Origin: Sarocladium kiliense
Lineage: Eukaryota > Ascomycota > Sordariomycetes > Hypocreales > Sarocladiaceae
Length of the DNA stretch: 64,000 nucleotides
Direction: 5' to 3'
Assembly: GCA_030734395.1 (NCBI GenBank)
Contig: JAUZTG010000042.1
Span: forward strand, 2,790,001 to 2,854,000
A model generated the notes under the pieces. It worked only from the letters and a program-made list of their open reading frames with translations, was not told the DNA's origin and ran no database searches. This document shows positions 56,998-64,000 of the stretch, one piece after another. Both the position numbers and the translations under genes were made by a program. Numbering within the stretch: the first letter of the stretch is position 1; each line of letters begins with the position of its first letter.

Positions 56998-59900
56998 CTA
57001 CAGCTTGGCATCAATGCCCAATTGGCAAGCCGCCCGTTGCCTGTTGAGTTCTTCCACCTCCTCCTGCTGGCCCTGCCTCTCCCGAACCCGTTTCAACGCT
57101 TCGTGCACCTCAAGCATGTCTTCGAGTTCGCTCTCAGGCAGCCTGGAAAGTTCACCAGCCAGCAACAGCCCGTGAAGTCCATCCCAAGCCTCCTGGTATT
57201 CGATCGTGGCGTCAACAAGTACCTGCTGCTTCTCCATCTCTGCGGCAAGGGCCCGCCGCCCGTTGATCATCTGGATTCTGGACCGCGTATCTATATGGTC
57301 AGGAATGAGGTCCAGTTGACGACGCGCATCATCAAATTGGCCCTGTTTGGCCAATGCTGTGCTCAGCCGGACTGCTGACAGTATTGTATTTAAGTGGTGC
57401 ACTCCGCGATGCTGCGTGTTTCCGTCGAATGTTTCCCGTAGCACCACTTCAGCCTGCCGATGGCGACCCGTCTGGAGGTAAAGCCGCCCCAGCTCCATCA
57501 TCACCACCAGCTTTGACCCTGTTACTGGTGTTTTGAGAGACTCGAACTTATCGTATGCTTTGTTCAGCTGTTCTTCCGCAAGTTCAGTGCTGTCACTTCG
57601 CATATATACCATGCCTAGCAACAAGGCCACATCAGCGGCCATGCGCTTGTGATGCTCATCCACCTCCGGGACGGGGAATGTCTCCAGCTCAGTTGTCAAG
57701 GCAAGAAGGGAATCTATACCCCTTTGCATGTCCCCCCTGTGACAGTACAGCGTGCAAAGCTGTTTTCTACTTTCCAAAACTCGCTGGACATCTTGCTCTC
57801 CCACTGCCTGTCTTGCCACTTGCAGAGACTCTAATAATCGTTGTTCAGCTGCGACAAAGTTCCGCTGGTAGAGATGCGCTGCACCAGAGGTGTAGGCACA
57901 TCGCCAGCGGACCGTCCATGGAGCCAATTTGCCCTGGCTTTGACGAGTGTTCAGCGCCTCCTGCGCAAAGTCGATCACAATCTCCGTTTTCTTGAAAAGC
58001 CCCTGTACGTAATAAAGTGCGCCGATCTTCAGCAAACCACAGATGGATCTGAGGGAGCTCAGCCTTGCTGCTCTCAACTTGGCGTCCCTTGAGCCTGAGA
58101 CCCATTGGAAACATTTGTCTGCATGAGGCGTCCATCGTTGGAGTACCGTATAGCCCCATGTGTTCATGGCCGGCGTTTCAAGGTCAAAGATGGCGAGAGC
58201 TATGTTGAGAGAAGCTATGCGGTCATCGCTAGAATCCAATGCCTGCATCTGCATAGCCCATGCGTGGATCACTGAATGCATGGCGTAGCTGGCCGTTTCC
58301 GCGGATGACTGCACGCTACTTGACGTGCTGGGTGCTTGCCTTTGGATCAGGCAATTATCTTGCAACAGACTCACTGCTTCAAGAAAAGCCGCCCTCTCCC
58401 GTGAGACTGCGTGTAGCCAAGGGGGTAAATCTGGCCATTCGTAGCGGCGCTTCCACTCATCGATGTCCAGTCTTTCAGGGTCTTTGTCCGCCCACTCCCC
58501 TGGCTGTCGCTTCACACCACTTAGCAAACTGTACCAGAAATCCTTGTTGTCGAAGAAGGCCCAAAGTTTCACAAGTTCATACGCATACGTTCCGTAAAGA
58601 CCGTCTCGACGAATTTGGTCCATAGAGATGGACCATGTAAGCCCCATGGCGGTGTGGTAATCACTAAGGCCCTTGCGACTCGCCAGAGCCCCGGAGACAT
58701 GAGCCCATTCGCTCTCCCAAAGCTGGACATACTCGGAGATGGATACACGCCGCCTCTTGATGTAGTGGGCTGCTTGAGCAATTGCTACGGGTAGACCACC
58801 GAGTATCTCTAGCAGTCTGGTGCTTTCGCTGTTTTTGGCTGTTGGTCTGTCAGCTTCGAGTGGCAAAAGTCATGGTTACTAGTGATCACCAACTTCGAGG
58901 ATCCAGGAAGTCTGCGACTTCTCCAAACTCATCGTATGGACCATGCCAACTTTTGAAGATGCGCCGACTCATGTCTTCATCAACAAGCTCTAACATTGTG
59001 CCCCTGCTGTAGTTCTCCAGTTCCGGGCGCCTGGTCGTGATAAGTATCGCGCCATGGTCTCCCGGCATGTACTTGCTGATACTGTACGCACCCTCATCCA
59101 ACTCACTGCTCTGAGTCTCATCTAGATCAACGTTGTCGAATACTATTAGCCATTTCCGATTATGTTCTCGGGCTAGCCAGACGAGCACATCTTGAACAAT
59201 TAGCTCTTCCTCAGCCTTCGTGGTGGGTTTCCCCCTGTGAATCAGCTGATCTTCTGGGATCATGCCTGCATAGTGAACGAAGCTTTGACGGACGTCAGCC
59301 TCAGTGTTGCCTTTTATCCAGTAGATTGAGGTGAAGTCGCTCTTGTGTTGTCGGCAAAACTCTGCTGCTAACTGTGTCTTTCCAATGCCGCCCATGCCCG
59401 ATAAAACGAAGATCCGGCGCCTGTCCTCGACTCCTTGAGGTGCCGGTAGAAGTGCACGACGAATCTTCTCCATCTCAGAAGGGCGCGGCACAAACTTGTC
59501 TGCCGTAAACGGAATGTTCTGGGTGTTGAAGACACTTATCACCACTATAGGGCATAGAGTTAGCGGTGAGAAGCCGACAAGTGCGGCGAATGACCCATTA
59601 CGCTTGAGTGGTGATACATACGCGATCTCCCAGCCAGCCTCCCTGCTAGAGCATCAGCACATGCCTGTGCTTTGACGCTGGTGTCTTCAGTCATAATGTA
59701 AGCCCTGGTGGCACTGGCAATACGAGACAGCTCAGCAGCCTCGTCTAGGCCTATGCCTTCAAGTCCGCGGGGGACATTGAACCGAAAGTACTGGCCCGCC
59801 TGACGCAAGTCTGACTTCCCTCTGACAAAGTCTTCGGCCGTACTCTCTGTGTCGGTGGCCACCTTCTGGAGAAGCTTGAAAATCTCTGTGAGCCTACTTC

Positions 59901-60819
59901 CGGCCTTAGGGAACTTGGGTAGCCCAGTCCCAATCGACACGAAGCAGCCAACCGATCTGCAAAGCTCATTATCTGAGAGCTCCCACACTTGCCGGGCCTG
60001 ATCCCAAACTTGATGTACTGGGTTGTTTGTTCTCAAGCCTCCATCACTGAATCTCTCCTTATTTGGACCTATCTCGACAGGGTCAAAGAACGTCTTCGCT
60101 GCAGATGTAGCCCGACATGCTTCCAGTATTTTTGTGTGGTCTATGAGGTCGTCCGACCCGTTGGTAGCATACGATTTGAGACAGACCGGCTGGCTCGTCG
60201 AGTCGCTTACTGCCGAGACAAACCTAGGCGCCAGAGTGTCAGCCTTTGAGCCCTTTATGGAACACGAGAATTGGAATCCAGCTATAGGAACGTGGAGACC
60301 CAAGTTTGCACGCCGAGTGGTATAGCAAGCCATAGATCTGAGATAATACCTCCCCACGGCGAAACGAGATGGGACTTACACTCTGCAACTAGTGTCTGGC
60401 GTCTTCAACAACTCTCCCTCTTCCATATCCGCCAGGGTAATGAGTCTTTTTATAATACTTTCAAGCTCAGCCGAGTCGAATCGTGCCTCAATACTTTGAT
60501 TGAAGATGTAGGCCAGCTTTGCATACGTGCGCTGGAAGATGTGTGGTCTTCTGGGGGCCGAAAAGACGTCGGTGGAAAGCGTGATATAGGCAGCGATGCA
60601 ATCCTCGACAGACATTCGAAGTCGGCCCAGCATGATTGCAATCAGACCACCCGTGCTGGTTCCCCCTATCATGTCGAAGCATTCGCATGGCTTTGGCACT
60701 GGCTTGTCCGGGCCAGCTATCCTCTTCATGAGGTCCCGCAGGATATATAAGGTTGAGAGTCCCCGGACGCCACCGCCATCGAGGGAAAGCAAGCGCAGTC
60801 GCAGATTGTCCGAAACCAT
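56998..60819 (-). CDS. Patatin-like phospholipase / NB-ARC / helical-repeat protein (NLR-like)
   Basis: Four exons (60380-60819, 59622-60223, 58894-59544, 56998-58853) give 1182 aa. The patatin domain covers about 1-340: LLSLDGGGVRGLS (oxyanion), GGTSTGG (catalytic Ser), and SDGGLRTNNP (catalytic Asp). NB-ARC follows, about 370-620: VLSGMGGIGKTQLA (P-loop), KWLIVFDNVD (Walker B), ILITTRRP and GGLPVAIAQA. The C-terminal half is helical with TPR-like repeats (RLYLQTGRHRQAEVVL, VRLSTALAKQGQFDDARRQL). Intron 3 as drawn is only 40 nt and is the weakest join. A Met 29 codons upstream (60906) is an alternative start. Fungal proteins of this layout (for example PLP-1 of Neurospora) trigger self-recognition cell death. 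It probably does not belong to the metabolite pathway. Confidence 0.88.
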
Positions 60820-61988
60820 GTTCTTTGTAATACAGCTGAGCTCGTTATAGAGCAAACAGTTTGGAGGCTGGAGGTGGTTCTGATACACAGCATGGAGATC
60901 GTACAAGGGACCGCAACTTAGTGGAAGGCCGATATACCACTTGAACGCAAACCACCCCCCGAGGGTTGCGGCTCTTACTCCCTAGATCTGGCTTGAAGCG
61001 GGGGTAGGCAGATCTGGTTCCTGTCATCTTGCCGTCGAACAAGGCAGCTGGAAAGCCCAGGGCCGCGCCCCAACTGATCAAGACACGGGATGCTCATTTA
61101 CGAGGGGTGGCTGCTGAACAACGCCCAGTTAGGCTGCGCCTTGCGCCAATCTCTCCTTGCAGCGACCTATCATACGTACGTTGGAGGTGAAAAGCTCACC
61201 GACATGCGTTAGTGTCTCAGCCACCACTCACGCATGGCGCTGGGTGGGCAGGCTGCCTGCTACTGTGCCGTCAGCCCCGGTCGCTTCGACGCTGGTGAGT
61301 ATTGACGATGGGTTTCCACAGCCTCTTGCAACACCATTGTGTTCGGATCACCTGGATGCTCGACTATGTCTCTATTGTTAAGAGGAACCTCCCAGCTTTG
61401 AGATCTGGTGGCTATTGGTACGGCCCGGAGCCCGAAAGCCGGGATGACGACCAGGATCAATAACAGGACGTCCAAACGGTAGTTCTCAGAAAAGCCGGAA
61501 CTCGAGACGGAGTCGAATTGTTAATCCAGGATCTTGTCATGCCTTTACCGCAAGGTCTTGCACCGACGCCAGGCCTCGTGATTGTGATTTCAACTTGCTC
61601 CTCTCACTCGCTGGTAAACAGGTTACATCGTGCACAGAATTGTGGTCAGGTGCTGAAGTCGTTATGCACGAGCGGGCAAATCAGCCTACCTTGATTGACT
61701 TTAAGGCTGCACCCATTTCCCCTGCTTGGCGAATTAAGAGCACACCTTGACACCATCTCATTGTGTCTGGAGTACAATTAGTCAGTCATAAGAAACGTCA
61801 TGAGAATTACTGTCGGAAGAGCTGCAGAAATAGTCGGCTTCTATTGTTTTTTTTTTCTGTGATGCCCTTTAGCCTCCTTCGTTGCTCGGGTCTGGCTTTG
61901 ATATATTTTCGATCACCGCGATCGAAGGTGTAATCACATTGGTGAACCTGACGGTATGGCCAGGACCAGAGGAGCCCCGCAGGGGCTC
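60820..61988. other. Gene-free stretch between two minus-strand genes
   Basis: Upstream region of the NLR-like gene and 3' flank of the carotenoid oxygenase gene. One CGG-N-CCG occurs at 61421-61427, about 600 bp before the NLR start. No open frame has family marks. Confidence 0.5.
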
Positions 61989-64000
61989 TCAGGGTAGACA
62001 GGACCAGACTTCGTTCTCACATTCTCCTCCTCTAAGCCCGAATTCACCTTCCACAAACGACCCATGGGGTCCCAGAGCATAGACTTGAGGTAGGTCGGCT
62101 CGAGCAACCTCCTCGAACGTTGATCCATTGAGGGCGACGAGAATGCTATGCGTGCCCTCCCGATTAATCACAATGGTCAAGACGATGCCATCGTCTTCTT
62201 CTGTCGCTCCCGGCCGCTGCACAAAGACAGGTTCGCATGGACAGCTTTGGCCATCTTCTGGCTGCCATCTCTTGAAGGTACCTGTCTTCCAGTCTGACTT
62301 GGCGAGGCTCCCGAAGAAGGCTGCCTGAACAGCTTTAAACCCATCTCCTAGACGTCCGATGGGAACCATGGTGCCGGGAGAAGGACCCCCATTCCCGGCT
62401 GTGCAGTATACGTATCGATACTTGGGATCCATTGATGCGCTCTTAGCAATCCGTGGGAGTTCAGACGCCATTCCCGGAATGGCCGCAGCGATAGTAGCGC
62501 GGCCTATTTCTGAAGCGTTGGCCTTGTCGACGGCGGCGAGCTCATAACGAGTGAGCGTGCCATCCTGGTACGGCTTGGCAGGGTCGAGCACGTTGCTCAG
62601 TGTGTACTCCTTGTATGGAACAACGTCTCCATTATAGCTGCAGAGATCAACATGGACGTTAATGTTGCCGGTCTTCGGGTCCACGTAATCATAAGCATTC
62701 ACAGAGTGGAAGAACATGAAGCTGTACTTGCTGCTATACGTAGCGACACTATATCGTGACGCTTAGTTCCTAAACATGGGGTTCAATGGTGGGGGCTGCG
62801 AACTCACTGTTTGCCGGTGATTTTGTCAAGGACAAAGAACTGCGGAGTGGCGTCCGGCTCGAAGACGAGCATGTCGGCAAGAGGCCGCGACGTATCGCTG
62901 ACATCCATATGTAGAGGCTGCACGTGGATTAGTGAACTTCATAATCGATCGAACTTATGCATCAAGGGTTCGAGGAGTACTGACGTTGCGAATGAAGACA
63001 ACAACCTTATCAGTCATAGCCAGGGAATGGACGTAACAGGGCGCGCAGGGGAGTGCTGTTTTCCATACCAACCGAGCGGGCTTGGCGAGGATGTCCAGAG
63101 CAAAAATTGAGAGTTGGCCTTGAGGGCTGATAATATAGTTGAATGTGAGTCCCCTCTTGCGGTCCTTTGGAGGATGAGCACAGATCCCAAATCCAGCCAG
63201 CTCAGGATCTATCTGAGCGTATGTCAGGATTCTCTTCGGCTCCAGAGTCTTGGCATCGCAAGTCTGAAGCATGTTGAAGTCGGTCTGGATGAGAACCTGG
63301 AGCAGGAGTAAGCAGTCTGTTTCTTCTTGAGGCTGTGACGCTAGAAATTCCCACCTCCTCTGTCTCTGGGTTTGCAGCAGCTTCAGCCTTGGTCAAGGGG
63401 TTCGCGTCGCCAGGCAAATGCATGCCCCGCCGTGGCACAACATTCACATTGGCCTCATCGGGTCCGATGAATGTACCGGGTACGAAAACGGATTGCTGGG
63501 TGTATCAACAACAAGTTCAGCAGTGAATGGGGGAAACCGAGCGTTGTATGCCAGCTTACCTGACCTCCCAGGAGCGCTGAGCACGGGTCTTGTGCCTCAA
63601 TCAAGGGTGTGTTTGGGTTTAGACCAAACGTGATAGATGATAGGTAACCTTTCTTTTTCGCATTTCTCACCATTCCGTCGTGAGTGTAACGGCTGGCATA
63701 GTAGACCTGCCCGTTGCTCATGCGAAACTTGTGGAGCATGCCCAGTCCATCGAAGAAGTGCTGAAGTACGGCCTTAGGCTTAGAACCGTCTTCGGATAGT
63801 GGAACGGTGAAGCGCCCAGCCCCAACTCTGGAATGACGGTCAAGGTGATTAGAGCTGTCGTCTCATGAAGACGCAATAATTCTGTGGGCTGACATACCTC
63901 AGGAACGTGCCTTCCAGCCATGTCGGCCACTCTCCAGCCGTCGCGCATTTTACTTCCTTGGGAGTCTCAGGAACGTCACGCAAGTAGGGCGGGAGGTATT
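61989..64000 (-). CDS. Carotenoid cleavage oxygenase (5' end outside the window)
   Basis: Non-heme Fe(II) dioxygenase of the RPE65/CCD family. Visible exons: 63898->64000, 63560-63827, 63355-63495, 62985-63296, 62808-62917, 61989-62748. They code for about 564 residues with the N-terminus missing. Typical sequence begins YLPPYLRDVPETP...EWPTWLEGTFLR, then HFFDGLGMLHKFR and VPGTFIGPDEANVNVVP. The four iron-binding His are likely those in GICAHPPKD, YVHSLAMTD, FFHSVNAYD and ALGPHGSF. Substrates could be carotenoids, apocarotenals or stilbenes. It may be unrelated to the PKS. Confidence 0.92.

Noticed and set aside
60224..60379. Coding continuation SMACYTTRRANLG in the NLR-like gene
   Set aside because: An alternative acceptor would include it. 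However, joining CRV directly to FVSAVSDSTSQPV restores the conserved patatin strand, so the longer 156-nt intron was chosen.
1..64000. Transposons, LTRs, rRNA genes, CRISPR arrays
   Set aside because: No transposase or reverse-transcriptase motifs, no long terminal repeats and no regular spacer arrays were seen on either strand.

Overview
The window looks like nuclear DNA of a filamentous ascomycete (Pezizomycotina). Coding genes are broken by many short introns (about 40-115 nt, a few near 150-200) with GT..AG ends and CTAAC/CTGAC-type branch sites. It holds an intron-bearing tRNA gene, a highly reducing polyketide synthase, a Zn2Cys6 regulator and a patatin-NB-ARC protein. The class cannot be fixed from sequence alone. 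Exon joins were worked out by hand from splice motifs, reading-frame closure and family conservation.

Left part (0-18 kb), mostly housekeeping. It contains a conserved fungal protein (0.2-1.7 kb), an Ala tRNA, a GPI-anchor PIG-L deacetylase, a ZIP zinc transporter and a CDF metal transporter facing away from each other across a 3.5 kb gene-free stretch, a small membrane protein, an NtaA/DszA-type FMN monooxygenase with a 13-nt micro-exon, and a medium-chain (ToxD/LovC-like) reductase.

Middle (18-56 kb), a secondary-metabolite locus. A 2378-aa highly reducing PKS (KS-AT-DH-degenerate CMeT-atypical ER-KR-ACP) is flanked by a Baeyer-Villiger monooxygenase, an UNC93-like transporter, an NAD(P) reductase, a BBE-type FAD oxidase, two related multi-pass membrane proteins, two FMO-type flavoproteins, a PHBH-fold FAD monooxygenase with a C-terminal membrane anchor, a DUF3237 protein, an SDR, two MFS transporters and a Zn2Cys6 factor. 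The most interesting signal is a dyad, CGG-N-CCG. It is concentrated in the intergenic regions from 24 to 55 kb, usually 140-500 bp before a start codon. I found none in about 9 kb of intergenic DNA left of 22.9 kb. It outlines a likely co-regulated unit from the reductase (22.9 kb) to the FMO (56.3 kb).

Right part (57-64 kb). A patatin-NB-ARC-helical repeat (NLR-like) gene and a carotenoid oxygenase whose 5' end lies beyond the window.

How the genes may work together (inference): the PKS makes a reduced polyketide. The reductases and the flavin enzymes tailor it, the DUF3237 and membrane proteins may carry out cyclisation or isomerisation steps, the MFS proteins export it, and the Zn2Cys6 protein probably reads the CGG-N-CCG sites. 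The product cannot be predicted from the sequence.
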